Shown one piece after another: positions 21,079 to 29,054 of a stretch of 32,278 bases of DNA (the stretch's first letter is position 1; each line of letters begins with the position of its first letter). This DNA comes from Oscillospiraceae bacterium (GTDB taxonomy: Bacteria; Bacillota; Clostridia; Oscillospirales; Oscillospiraceae). The DNA is taken from positions 1 to 32,278 of the forward strand of contig JAFQCJ010000007.1 in the NCBI GenBank assembly GCA_017416445.1, read 5' to 3'. The notes beneath the pieces are model-generated. The model made no database searches and had not been told where the DNA came from. It saw only the letters and a program-made list of their open reading frames with translations. Made by a program: the position numbers and the translations under genes.

Positions 21079-21723
21079 ATGATTGGTGTCTATGACTATA
21101 CGGTGATTGCCACCTACCTTGCCACGGTGTTCGGTCTGTGCGGTATGCTGCAGGCGATTGAGGGCCGCCCGTTGGCAGCCATTTTCTGTCTTTTGGCGGC
21201 AGGTCTGCTGGACACGGTGGACGGCCGCATCGCCCGTACCAAGAAAAACCGTACCGCGATGGAGAAAGGGTTCGGTATCCAGATCGACTCCCTCAACGAT
21301 GTGATGTGCTTCGGTGCGCTGCCCGCCCTCATTGCCTATGTACTGGCCCGTGAGGAGTGGCTGGGAGAGGTCCCGGTTTGGTATAGTGCCACGCTGATTT
21401 TCTTCGTGCTGGCAGGTCTGATCCGTTTGGCGTATTTCAATGTGACGGAGGAGGAGCGCCAGCGCAGTAGTGCTGAGCCCCGCAAGTACTATCTTGGCCT
21501 CCCCATCACTGCCTCTACGCTGCTGTTTCCTCTGCTGTATCTGGTGGCGATGATGCCCAAGAACGGCATGGTGTCAGCGGTGGTGATGACGGTGGGTATG
21601 TTCATCGTAGGTGTTCTTTACATTACGCCCATCCACATCCGGAAACCCGGTTTGCCCGGCCTTGCCGCCATGGGTGTGGCAGGTGCAGCCATCCTGGCGT
21701 GGCTGATCGTGGCAGCAATTTAA
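21079..21723 (+). CDS. pssA: CDP-diacylglycerol--serine O-phosphatidyltransferase
   Basis: A membrane enzyme predicted to make phosphatidylserine from CDP-diacylglycerol and serine. The 214-residue, multi-helix protein has the CDP-alcohol phosphotransferase signature with Asp45, Asp48-Gly49, Ala52-Arg53, Gly66, Asp70 and Asp74. The Arg53-to-Gly66 spacing (12 residues) is longer than the usual 8-9. 'SLNDVMCFGALPALIAY' right after the motif is typical of PssA rather than PgsA. Another CDP-alcohol substrate cannot be fully excluded. AAGAGG precedes the ATG. No phosphatidylserine decarboxylase gene is adjacent. Confidence 0.85.
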   Translation: MIGVYDYTVIATYLATVFGLCGMLQAIEGRPLAAIFCLLAAGLLDTVDGRIARTKKNRTAMEKGFGIQIDSLNDVMCFGALPALIAYVLAREEWLGEVPVWYSATLIFFVLAGLIRLAYFNVTEEERQRSSAEPRKYYLGLPITASTLLFPLLYLVAMMPKNGMVSAVVMTVGMFIVGVLYITPIHIRKPGLPGLAAMGVAGAAILAWLIVAAI

Positions 21724-21733
21724 TGAGAAGTGC

Positions 21734-21765
21734 AAAAAATTCCACCCTTTTGGGTGGAATTTTTT
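21734..21765. terminator. Bidirectional terminator between pssA and the RND gene
   Basis: AAAAAATTCCACCC-TTTT-GGGTGGAATTTTTT is a perfect 14-bp stem with T runs on both strands. Confidence 0.92.
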
Positions 21766-21773
21766 TTGCTTCT

Positions 21774-24700
21774 TCAGTCCTCCAAAATCTCCAGTTCCCG
21801 TTCGTCGATCATGCGGATATTCTTTTTACTGATGATCTCATACATACAGGGTACCACAAAGAGGGTCATCAGCGTGGCGTAGAGAAGACCGCCGATACAC
21901 ACCAGCGCCACAGGACGCATAAGAGAGGTGCCGGCGTTCTGTGCCGTAGCTGTGACGATGAGGCCGAGAATGGTGGTGAATGAGGTCATCAAAATAGGAC
22001 GCAGACGGGTGGAACCTGCATCAATGATGGCCTCCCGTCGCTCCACACCGGCGATACGCTGCTGGTTGATATAGTCCACCAGCACGATACCGTTGTTGAC
22101 GATAATGCCCATAAGCATTACGAAACCGATGAGGGAGATGACACTGACTTCCATCCCTGCAATAAGCAGGGCAAGGAAACCGCCTGTGAAGGCAAGGGGG
22201 ATAGTAAACATGACAATGAAGGGCTCCCGGAGAGACTGGAACTGCGCCACCATGATGAAGTACACCAACAGCAGACCCAAAACCAGCATGAGACCCAATT
22301 GACTCATGGCCTCCATAATTGTCTCGTTTTCACCGGCAAAAGCGATCTCCACATCCTCAGGGAGTGTAAGGGACTGAACTGCCCGCTCCAGATCAGCAGA
22401 GACCAGTGTCACATTATAACCCTCGGCCAGCGTAGCCGATACCGTGACGGTGCGACGCTGCTGGTCGTGGGAGATCGTGTTGAGGGAAACCGTCTCTGTC
22501 ACCGTGGCTACATCGCCCAATACGAAGGTTGTGTCCTCTACCTCGACAGACTCCTGTTTCTCGCTTTCTGTACTGTCAGCAGTGGAGTCTCCACCCTGCA
22601 GCATAGCTTCCAGCGCACTCATATCCATGCTGCCTGCGCCCGTGCCGGACATGGAGGACATACCACCCATAGCCCCTGTGGAGCCGCCCATGCCGCCCAT
22701 CGCTGCGGCCAAGGCACTGTTGGGATCGATCTCCAGTGTCAGCAATGTCTCGCGGGTGAGACGCATATCCTCGTCAGCCTCGATGGTAAGGGAATGGTTT
22801 TTGTTGTCCAGCTCAATATTCTGTGCAGAGGAAGAGGTGGACAAGGCGGAGGCGATCTCCATATAGACCTGCGCCACCGTCATGCCATGTTCCATAGCCT
22901 TTGTGCGATCCACCGATACATGGAGGGCGGGAGCCGCCTCTTCCAAACCATCGGAAACGGTGGACACACCTTCGACATTCTCACAGGCGGCGGCGATAGT
23001 CCTGGCCGCTGTTTGCAGGTGTTCCATATTATCGCCCAGCACCTGCACCGAAATGCCGCTTCCGGTCATCATGCTCATCATGCCATCCATTACATTGGTG
23101 GCAGTGACCGTACAGTCCATATCGGCGCACAGCTCCTCAATTTGACGGCCCACCTTGTTGCCGGAGACATCGCCGGGCATTGTGACATAAACGGTGGCGC
23201 CGCTGCCACCCAACATAGAGGTCGCGCTGCCGGACTCAATGGTAGCGCCAACAGCATCCACCTCTTCGATGGTCATAATCCGGCGAGAGATCTCATCCAA
23301 AAGATCTTCCAGTTCTTCGCGGGAGACGGCTTCTTCTGTAGTGACGGAAACATTGACATTGTTTATGTCCATGGGTGGCATGAAAGTAAAGCCCCGGCCC
23401 AGGATCATCGCGGCAGAGGATACCAACAGGACAAGAGAGGCCAGCAGCACCATTGCCTTGTGGTTGAGGGACCAGCCAATGGCCTTGCGATAGGCGGGCA
23501 TTACTTTGTCCAGCAGCCCGGGTTTTTCCTCCGGCAGTCTGCGCAGCATGCCGTTGCCCATAGCAGGAACCACAGTAAGCGCCACAAAGAGAGAGGCCAT
23601 CAAGGCGTAGGTCATAGTCAGCGCCAGATCGGTAAACAACTCGCGGGTGAAACCATCCACGAACACAATGGGGGCAAAGACGCAGACCGTCGTAAGGGTA
23701 GAGGAGGTAATGGCACCGGCCACCTGCTGTGCGCCGGACACGGCGGCCTGCGTCACAGTGGCGCCGCGGTCACGCAGACGGTAGATGTTCTCGATAACCA
23801 CCACTGAGTTATCCACCAGCATACCCACCGATACCGCAAGACCCGACAGGGAGATCATGTTGATGCTCACACCGGTGAAGTACATCAATACGATGGCAAA
23901 AATAACGCTGGTGGGGATAGAGATCAGCGTGATCAGCGTAGGCCGCCAGTCGCGCAGGAACAGGAACAGTACCACCACAGAGAACAGAGCACCCCACAAC
24001 AAAGAAGAGAGGATCGTCTCCACGATAAGGTAGATGTAATCACCCTGATCCATCAGTGGCTTGAAAGAAAGCCCTTCATATTCCTGGCTCAGCTCATTCA
24101 GGCGTGTGGTGATGCTGTCGCTGACCTCGGCGGTGGCGAAGGTGGATTGCTTGGTAAAGCTGGCAATAATACCGTTGACACCGTTTAGCTTGGCATAGAT
24201 GTCGTCGCCGTTATCGGTGTAGACCACCGTGGCGATATCCTCCAGCCGGATGGGGGGAAGATCGCCGAGACCCGGATCAAAGAGGACCAGGGCTTCCAGC
24301 TGTTCCCGTGTGGTAATGCTGTCGCCGACGCTGACCATGTAACTGACACCGTCGTTATCGTCGATATATCCGGCGGGCATGGAGAAATTTTGGGCCCCCA
24401 AAATCTGCTCAACGGTGCTGACGGTCAGCATACCGCCCACATCCAGTGTATCCTTTAATTTTTTGCGTTCGGTCTTTAAGGTCTCAAGTCCCTGGTCGAT
24501 CTGCATCAGGGCATCATTGAGACGAAGATCTGCCTCGATGAGTTGCTGCATACCGTCCATGACACCTGTCAGCATATTCGATACGGCGTCCTTATCGGAG
24601 AGCTGCTGAAGGAGCAGGTTCAGCTGCTCCAAAGAGGCATTGGAGTCCTCCTGGCCTTTTTTGTTTTCCTCTTCCCGGGTAGTGCCGCGACTTGCAATTT

Positions 24701-25946
24701 CCTGATCCAGTGCCAGTAACCGGTCTTTATCTTTTTGGAGCTCCTCCGGCAGTGTGGTAAGAGAGGATTCCATCTGGCTGTTTTCGGCAGTCAGCCTGGC
24801 GTTGTCAGCGGAAAGGAGGGCGATCTCTGTCTCCAATCGCCGATATTCACTGCTGAGGGTGTCGATTTCCTGTTGGATTGCCGCACGCTCTTCCTCTGTT
24901 GTGGCGGCAAGGAGCAGCGCTTCTTTTTCGAGCAGTGCTGCTGCGTTGTTAGTGAGGGCTGTCCTCTTTTCCTGGAGATCGGCATCGTTTTTGGCAATTT
25001 GTTCTTTATTTGCTGCGATCTGGCCGGGATACGCCACAAGTGCAGCCTCTTTGGCTGCAATGGAGGCCTCCACTGCGTTGCCCTGTGTTACCAGATACTG
25101 CAGCTGTTCCTCCGCGGTCAGATCCTCAAACTCGGGTTGATCCACTTCCGGAGGATTGCTGGGATCAAAGTTCTGGATGCCGTCGATAATATCCATTGCG
25201 CCGCCCACAACACTGGAAATACTGCCTGCAGGAGCATCAATGATTCCTCTCTTGGCAGCGGCGATCATGTCGAGACCGTCCACCACCTGCTTGCGGGCAT
25301 CCTTCAGTGTCTTTTCAGCATCGAGCATCAAATTCTCCGCCTCGGCGAGCATCTCGGCGCTGACCTTGTCCAGCTTCTCCTCGTCGAGGATCACATGCAT
25401 CTGCCGCTCCAGTGTTCCGGAGATATCCACGCTGGCCACACCGGAGATACCGGTGAGCTTCTGCTCCAGCTCATCGTTGACAAAGTCGCTCAGTTCCTCC
25501 ACTTCCATGCCCTCATAGCTGATGGCGGCAACCATGACCGGCAGCATGGAAGGGTTGATTTTCAGTATATAGGGGGTGGACACCATCTCGTCCCAATCTC
25601 CCTGCAGCGCCGTCAGCTTTTGCTGCATATCGATACTGAGGGTATTCATGTCCGTACCGTCTTCAAACTCCAGTACCACCATGGAGACGCTGTTCTGAGA
25701 GGTGGAGGTGATGGACTTGATGTGGTCCAGCGTCGCCATGGACTCCTCGATGGGACGAGTGATCTCCTTTTCGATACTCTCGGGGCTGGCACCGGGATCA
25801 GAGGTCACCACGATCACAAAGGGAAAATCCATGTTGGGCATCAAATCGGGGGTCATTTTTATATAGGCCACAACGCCCAATATGACCACAGCCAGCGTGA
25901 TAACAAACACAGTCAGCGGTTTTTTAACACTGAATTTCGGAAACAT
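21774..25946 (-). CDS. RND-family exporter (AcrB/SwrC-like) with large coiled-coil insertion
   Basis: A 1390-residue proton-driven exporter; AcrB-type proteins have about 1050 residues. It opens with the first membrane helix and 'TPDLMPNMDFPFVIV', and the porter begins at residue 40. Residues about 195-506 are an insertion, largely Glu/Gln/Lys/Leu coiled coil (285-500), placed within the first porter lobe. TM4 has 'GMLVDNSVVVIENI' (Asp712-Asn713, where AcrB has two Asp). TM10 has 'GIIVNNGIVLVDY', without the AcrB lysine. A Gly/Met/Ser-rich loop follows near residues 1075-1110. The start at 25946 has only a GGGGG ribosome site. Substrate is unknown; a TetR regulator is divergent. Confidence 0.9.
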   Translation of the reverse strand: MFPKFSVKKPLTVFVITLAVVILGVVAYIKMTPDLMPNMDFPFVIVVTSDPGASPESIEKEITRPIEESMATLDHIKSITSTSQNSVSMVVLEFEDGTDMNTLSIDMQQKLTALQGDWDEMVSTPYILKINPSMLPVMVAAISYEGMEVEELSDFVNDELEQKLTGISGVASVDISGTLERQMHVILDEEKLDKVSAEMLAEAENLMLDAEKTLKDARKQVVDGLDMIAAAKRGIIDAPAGSISSVVGGAMDIIDGIQNFDPSNPPEVDQPEFEDLTAEEQLQYLVTQGNAVEASIAAKEAALVAYPGQIAANKEQIAKNDADLQEKRTALTNNAAALLEKEALLLAATTEEERAAIQQEIDTLSSEYRRLETEIALLSADNARLTAENSQMESSLTTLPEELQKDKDRLLALDQEIASRGTTREEENKKGQEDSNASLEQLNLLLQQLSDKDAVSNMLTGVMDGMQQLIEADLRLNDALMQIDQGLETLKTERKKLKDTLDVGGMLTVSTVEQILGAQNFSMPAGYIDDNDGVSYMVSVGDSITTREQLEALVLFDPGLGDLPPIRLEDIATVVYTDNGDDIYAKLNGVNGIIASFTKQSTFATAEVSDSITTRLNELSQEYEGLSFKPLMDQGDYIYLIVETILSSLLWGALFSVVVLFLFLRDWRPTLITLISIPTSVIFAIVLMYFTGVSINMISLSGLAVSVGMLVDNSVVVIENIYRLRDRGATVTQAAVSGAQQVAGAITSSTLTTVCVFAPIVFVDGFTRELFTDLALTMTYALMASLFVALTVVPAMGNGMLRRLPEEKPGLLDKVMPAYRKAIGWSLNHKAMVLLASLVLLVSSAAMILGRGFTFMPPMDINNVNVSVTTEEAVSREELEDLLDEISRRIMTIEEVDAVGATIESGSATSMLGGSGATVYVTMPGDVSGNKVGRQIEELCADMDCTVTATNVMDGMMSMMTGSGISVQVLGDNMEHLQTAARTIAAACENVEGVSTVSDGLEEAAPALHVSVDRTKAMEHGMTVAQVYMEIASALSTSSSAQNIELDNKNHSLTIEADEDMRLTRETLLTLEIDPNSALAAAMGGMGGSTGAMGGMSSMSGTGAGSMDMSALEAMLQGGDSTADSTESEKQESVEVEDTTFVLGDVATVTETVSLNTISHDQQRRTVTVSATLAEGYNVTLVSADLERAVQSLTLPEDVEIAFAGENETIMEAMSQLGLMLVLGLLLVYFIMVAQFQSLREPFIVMFTIPLAFTGGFLALLIAGMEVSVISLIGFVMLMGIIVNNGIVLVDYINQQRIAGVERREAIIDAGSTRLRPILMTSFTTILGLIVTATAQNAGTSLMRPVALVCIGGLLYATLMTLFVVPCMYEIISKKNIRMIDERELEILED

Positions 25947-26019
25947 AAACGGCCCCCTGCTTGAGAAAATGTGAAACTGCGCCTGTTGTGCCATAGTCTT
26001 GACACAACAGACCAGTCTT

Positions 26020-26048
26020 ATTATAATAAACACATGTTGACAATACAA
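26020..26048 (-). promoter_or_regulatory. Promoter of the RND gene
   Basis: On the minus strand TTGTAT (26043-26048), 17 bp, and a perfect TATAAT (26020-26025). The operator-like TAAACA-CA-TGTTGA (26027-26040) lies in the spacer. Confidence 0.65.
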
Positions 26049-26077
26049 CCGACAGATTTTTTCTGTTGGAACAAAAG

Positions 26078-26102
26078 TCAACACATTTGAAAAATGTGTT
26101 GA
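26078..26102. promoter_or_regulatory. TetR operator palindrome
   Basis: A perfect inverted repeat TCAACACATTT (26078-26088), spacer GAA, AAATGTGTTGA (26092-26102). A related shorter site, TAAACACATGTTGA, is at 26027-26040. They overlap the promoters of the TetR gene and the RND gene respectively. Confidence 0.75.
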
Positions 26103-26115
26103 GGGTTCATAAAAA
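26087..26115 (+). promoter_or_regulatory. Probable promoter of the TetR gene
   Basis: TTGAAA (26087-26092), 17 bp, TAAAAA (26110-26115). The -35 lies inside the operator palindrome, consistent with autorepression. Confidence 0.45.
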
Positions 26116-26135
26116 GTTTACGATTGGAGGGTGCT

Positions 26136-26696
26136 ATGGAGAGGAAAGAAGACCGCAGAGTGACCATGACGAAGCGGATGATGAAGGACGCTTTCACCGA
26201 GATGCTGAAGGAGACGGACATCTATCATATTTCCGTGCGGGAGCTGTGCCAGCGGGCGGATGTGAACCGCACCACCTTTTATAAGTACTACGCCAATCAG
26301 TTCGATCTCCTTGACGATATGGAGAAGGATCTGCTGAACATGATCGAGAAAACCATTGAGGAGGACGAGGAGAAGAACGGCGGCACCATCGAAAAGCTGC
26401 TGGTATTTTTTGAGCGGGAGCGGGCCTTTATCCGCTTGCTCATTAACTCCAACGTGGACACGGAGTTCCCCAAGAAGCTCTTCTCCATGACCGTTGTGGA
26501 ATCCTCCATTGAGATGATGACCGCCAATGTACCCAAGGCGGAGGCGGAGTATATCAACCGCTTCGTGCTGTTCGGCCTGTTTGAGATGCTGCGCTGCTGG
26601 ATCAACAAGGAGGAGCGGGAAAGTCCCAAGGAGATGGCGAAGATCCTTTTGGAGCGGCTGATGCTGAATTTCGGCAGCGGGCCCAAGGGAAAGTGA
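26136..26696 (+). CDS. TetR/AcrR-family transcriptional regulator
   Basis: A 186-residue regulator. The N-terminal helix-turn-helix, 'HISVRELCQRADVNRTTFYKYYAN', has the classic TetR recognition helix. The C-terminal all-helical ligand/dimer domain ends 'NRFVLFGLFEMLRCWI' and resembles the DhaS/TetR_C-type domains common in Firmicutes. It is divergent from the RND exporter with operator-like palindromes over both promoters, so it most likely represses both and responds to a pump substrate. ATG at 26136 is chosen because GGAGGG lies 4 nt upstream. Confidence 0.92.
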   Translation: MERKEDRRVTMTKRMMKDAFTEMLKETDIYHISVRELCQRADVNRTTFYKYYANQFDLLDDMEKDLLNMIEKTIEEDEEKNGGTIEKLLVFFERERAFIRLLINSNVDTEFPKKLFSMTVVESSIEMMTANVPKAEAEYINRFVLFGLFEMLRCWINKEERESPKEMAKILLERLMLNFGSGPKGK

Positions 26697-26709
26697 ACAG
26701 AGAAAACAG

Positions 26710-26748
26710 CACCGCCGCCAAAGCACAGGCTTTCGCGGCGGTGTTTTT
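26710..26748. terminator. Bidirectional terminator between the TetR gene and hemW
   Basis: CACCGCCGC (26710-26718) pairs with GCGGCGGTG (26735-26743), with inner AAAGC/GCTTT. T5 follows on the plus strand and a shorter T run on the minus strand. Confidence 0.85.
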
Positions 26749-26749
26749 C

Positions 26750-27937
26750 TTATTCCAAAATGCGGAAATCTCCCGCGTGGGCGCGGCGAAGGCGCTCCTG
26801 CGCAGCCTGCCCCACTGCCTCCTGCAAGGAGACAATGATGGTATTAGAGAGCAAAAAGCCCTGGGGTGTCAGACGCCAGCCGGCGTCTGTTTTTTCGGCA
26901 AGCCCGTGAGATGCATACTGTACCAGCAGCTTCTCCATAGGCTCAAAGCGCTGGCGATACTGCTGCTCAAAATACCGGCGGTCGATGCCTGCGGTGGTAC
27001 GGAGGGAGAGCATGATGTACTCCTGCATCCGATCCCGCTGAGATATCTCCTCCTGTTCCGAGAGGGCCAGCACACCGCGTATGTAGCTGTGCAGATCCCG
27101 CTGGTAGGCAAAGCGCACATTGCCGAAGTCGGAGTGGGCTCCGGGGCCGAAGCCTGCGTAGGGAAGCATCTGCCAGTATTTCCGATTATGGCGGCTTTCG
27201 AAACCGTCGCGGGCAAAATTGGAGATCTCATACTGACCATAGCCCTTATGGGCAAGATAGTCCACCATCCACAGATACATCTCCGCCTGCATATCATCAT
27301 CAGGAAGAGCGGGATCGTGGCGGCGGGCGTAGAGAGGGGTCCCCTCCTCCACCTTCAGTCCGTAGCAGCTGATGTGTTCTGCCTCCAGGGCTGCGGCGGT
27401 ACGCACGGTGTCCTGCCACTGTTCCAGGGTCTGGTTGGGCAATCCGTAGATGAGATCAAGACTAATATTGGAAAACCCGGCCATCCGCGCCGCTGCCACC
27501 GCATCGGTGACCTGTGAAAAGGTGTGGATGCGGCCGATCTCCTGCAGCAGTGCATCATCGGTAGACTGGACGCCCAGAGAGATGCGGTTGAAGCCTGCCC
27601 GGCGCAGTTTTCGAAGGGCTTTCCAATCTGTGGCGCTGTCGGGGTTACACTCCACGGTGATCTCCGTATCCCGAGCGAGGGAGTAGCGCTTTTTGACCGT
27701 CTTTAAGAGGCTGCAAAGACGCTCGGCTCCCAGATAGGAGGGGGTGCCGCCGCCAAAGTATACGGTATCCACTGTCATTCCTGCGCAGCGGGGCGCCACC
27801 TCTTCCAAATGCGCGATAAGCGCACGGCAGTACTGGTCCATCAGGCCCTCGCTGTGAGGGAGAGAGTAAAAGTCACAATAGGTGCACTTCTGCTTACAAA
27901 AAGGGATATGGATATAAAGTCCCAGTGTCTTACTCAT
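26750..27937 (-). CDS. hemW: Radical SAM protein HemW (heme chaperone type)
   Basis: A 395-residue member of the HemN/HemW radical-SAM family, formerly annotated as oxygen-independent coproporphyrinogen III oxidase. The radical-SAM cluster motif CxxxCxxC is Cys14/Cys18/Cys21 ('FCKQKCTYC'). It is followed by 'YFGGGTPSYL', 'ECNPDS', 'ISLGVQS' and 'DLIYGLPNQT'. The missing HemN N-terminal extension and the length favour HemW, a heme-insertion chaperone, over the oxidase. The start overlaps the upstream ferredoxin stop (ATGA), so both are translated together. Confidence 0.93.
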   Translation of the reverse strand: MSKTLGLYIHIPFCKQKCTYCDFYSLPHSEGLMDQYCRALIAHLEEVAPRCAGMTVDTVYFGGGTPSYLGAERLCSLLKTVKKRYSLARDTEITVECNPDSATDWKALRKLRRAGFNRISLGVQSTDDALLQEIGRIHTFSQVTDAVAAARMAGFSNISLDLIYGLPNQTLEQWQDTVRTAAALEAEHISCYGLKVEEGTPLYARRHDPALPDDDMQAEMYLWMVDYLAHKGYGQYEISNFARDGFESRHNRKYWQMLPYAGFGPGAHSDFGNVRFAYQRDLHSYIRGVLALSEQEEISQRDRMQEYIMLSLRTTAGIDRRYFEQQYRQRFEPMEKLLVQYASHGLAEKTDAGWRLTPQGFLLSNTIIVSLQEAVGQAAQERLRRAHAGDFRILE

Positions 27938-28176
27938 AACAGGGCCTCCTGATGAGAGCGTTGGATCATTTCGATGGCAGACCAGAAACAGTTTCTTTTA
28001 CATTTGCCGCAGCCGATGCACTGCATCTCCTCTGCCGTGTAGAACCCGTCTTGCCGCAGCTTGATGCACTCCATGGGGCAAAATTTAGCGCACCAGCCAC
28101 AGCCTGTACAGCTGACTTCGGAGATGACGGCATATTGCAGGGGCCTGCGCCCAAAGACATTGTATTTCAGATTCAT
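27934..28176 (-). CDS. Two-cluster 4Fe-4S ferredoxin coupled to hemW
   Basis: An 80-residue protein with two 4Fe-4S motifs: Cys23/26/29/33 (CTGCGWCAKFCP) and Cys53/56/59/63 (CIGCGKCKRNC). The Pro normally after the last Cys of the second motif is Phe. A basic tail follows. ATG at 28176 is set by AAGGAGA upstream. The 4-base overlap with hemW suggests a shared function, plausibly electron supply to the radical-SAM centre, but that is inferred from gene order only. Confidence 0.87.
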   Translation of the reverse strand: MNLKYNVFGRRPLQYAVISEVSCTGCGWCAKFCPMECIKLRQDGFYTAEEMQCIGCGKCKRNCFWSAIEMIQRSHQEALL

Positions 28177-28212
28177 AGGCAGTCTCCTTTGCATGGAGTT
28201 CGGTTTTCCTAT

Positions 28213-28241
28213 AGTATAGCCTCTTTTTGCCGCCTTGGCAA
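28213..28241 (-). promoter_or_regulatory. Promoter of the ferredoxin-hemW operon
   Basis: On the minus strand TTGCCA (28236-28241), 17 bp, TATACT (28213-28218). Both hexamers are 5/6 to consensus. Confidence 0.75.
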
Positions 28242-28242
28242 C

Positions 28243-28271
28243 GCATGATTTTCCCTCCTTGCGGCACAATA
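28243..28271 (+). promoter_or_regulatory. Possible forespore sigma (F/G-type) promoter of spoVAC
   Basis: GCATGA (28243-28248), 16 bp, CACAATA (28265-28271) loosely resembles sigma-F/G promoters. spoVA genes are usually read by sigma-G. No sigma-A-type promoter is evident here. Confidence 0.3.
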
Positions 28272-28293
28272 GAAGAGAAAGGATGTGGAAACC

Positions 28294-28737
28294 ATGGATA
28301 TGACGAAGAAAGAATATGCCGCATATGTGAAAGGAAAATGTCCGCCCTCTCCCCACGGGAAGAATCTGGTGCTCTCATTTTTGGTGGGCGGTGCCATCTG
28401 TTGCCTTGGTCAGGCGATCGGTGACCTCTATCAATGGCTGGGGATGACTTCCGATGACAGCGCCACCGCTGTGTCCATGACGCTGGTGGCCCTCTCGTCT
28501 TTGTTTACTGCGCTGGGTCTGTATCACAAACTGGCCCGTCATGCAGGAGCAGGGACGCTGGTGCCCATCACGGGCTTTGCCAATGCGGTGGCTTCTCCCG
28601 CCATCGACTTCCGCGCCGAAGGGCTGGTGACAGGTACGGCGGTGAAGATGTTCTCTGTAGCAGGGCCTGTGATTGTATATGGGGTCACGGCGAGTGTAAT
28701 TTATGGTATAATTCTTGTGTTATTACAGAGTTTTTAG
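28294..28737 (+). CDS. spoVAC: Stage V sporulation protein AC
   Basis: SpoVAC is a membrane channel component for dipicolinic acid movement into and out of the spore. The 147-residue protein has four or five hydrophobic segments and the family start 'YAAYVKGKCPPSPHGKNL'. It ends 'VTASVIYGIILVLLQSF'. ATG at 28294 follows AAAGGA by 10 nt. SpoVAD and SpoVAEB, which normally follow, are absent; instead a stem-loop and a sulfur-metabolism cluster follow. It may be an isolated extra copy or a rearranged operon. Confidence 0.93.
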   Translation: MDMTKKEYAAYVKGKCPPSPHGKNLVLSFLVGGAICCLGQAIGDLYQWLGMTSDDSATAVSMTLVALSSLFTALGLYHKLARHAGAGTLVPITGFANAVASPAIDFRAEGLVTGTAVKMFSVAGPVIVYGVTASVIYGIILVLLQSF

Positions 28738-28740
28738 AAC

Positions 28741-28779
28741 AATTTGGCCCACTTCGTTTTTAGAAAAGTGGGCCAAATT
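28741..28779 (+). terminator. Stem-loop after spoVAC
   Basis: AATTTGGCCCACTT (28741-28754) pairs with AAGTGGGCCAAATT (28766-28779). The T run is short, so termination may be partial. Confidence 0.6.
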
Positions 28780-28850
28780 TCGTTAGTCTATTGTACTTCC
28801 ATCGAGTAAAAAGTGGTCAGAAGGCTTTTGAACTCTATGTATTTGGGGAG

Positions 28851-28873
28851 AAAGTTTCCGAGGAAACTTTTTT
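28851..28873 (+). terminator. Orphan terminator-like hairpin
   Basis: AAAGTTTCC-GA-GGAAACTTT (28851-28870) is followed by TTT. It lies in a gene-free, lower-GC 317-bp stretch (28738-29054) that otherwise holds only the operator/promoter at 28943-28983, and is probably a leftover of a lost gene. Confidence 0.5.
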
Positions 28874-28942
28874 GTGTTGTTCAATTTCGTTTTATTTCAC
28901 AGGCGCATAGGTGTCTTCATTAGTCCAAAGGGAAAAAGGTAA

Positions 28943-28983
28943 GTGATCTCATCACAGAACAAGCAGCTGTACTCTGGTAAGAT
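28943..28983 (+). promoter_or_regulatory. Activator-type promoter 1 of the sulfur region
   Basis: The palindrome GTGATCTCATCAC (28943-28955, centre 28949) and a -10 TAAGAT (28978-28983) starting 29 nt from the centre. The -35 position is non-consensus (CAGAAC). It precedes the rhodanese lipoprotein gene. Confidence 0.6.
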
Positions 28984-29054
28984 ACGATCATAGAAATCCC
29001 CAAAAGAGTCGACGGGAACAGAGAGCACTGTCCCGGTTTTAAGGAGGTATCACC

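Noticed and set aside
28780-28920. A short coding remnant reading through the orphan hairpin
   Set aside because: One frame is open for about 45 codons but has no start with a ribosome site and includes the terminator stem itself.
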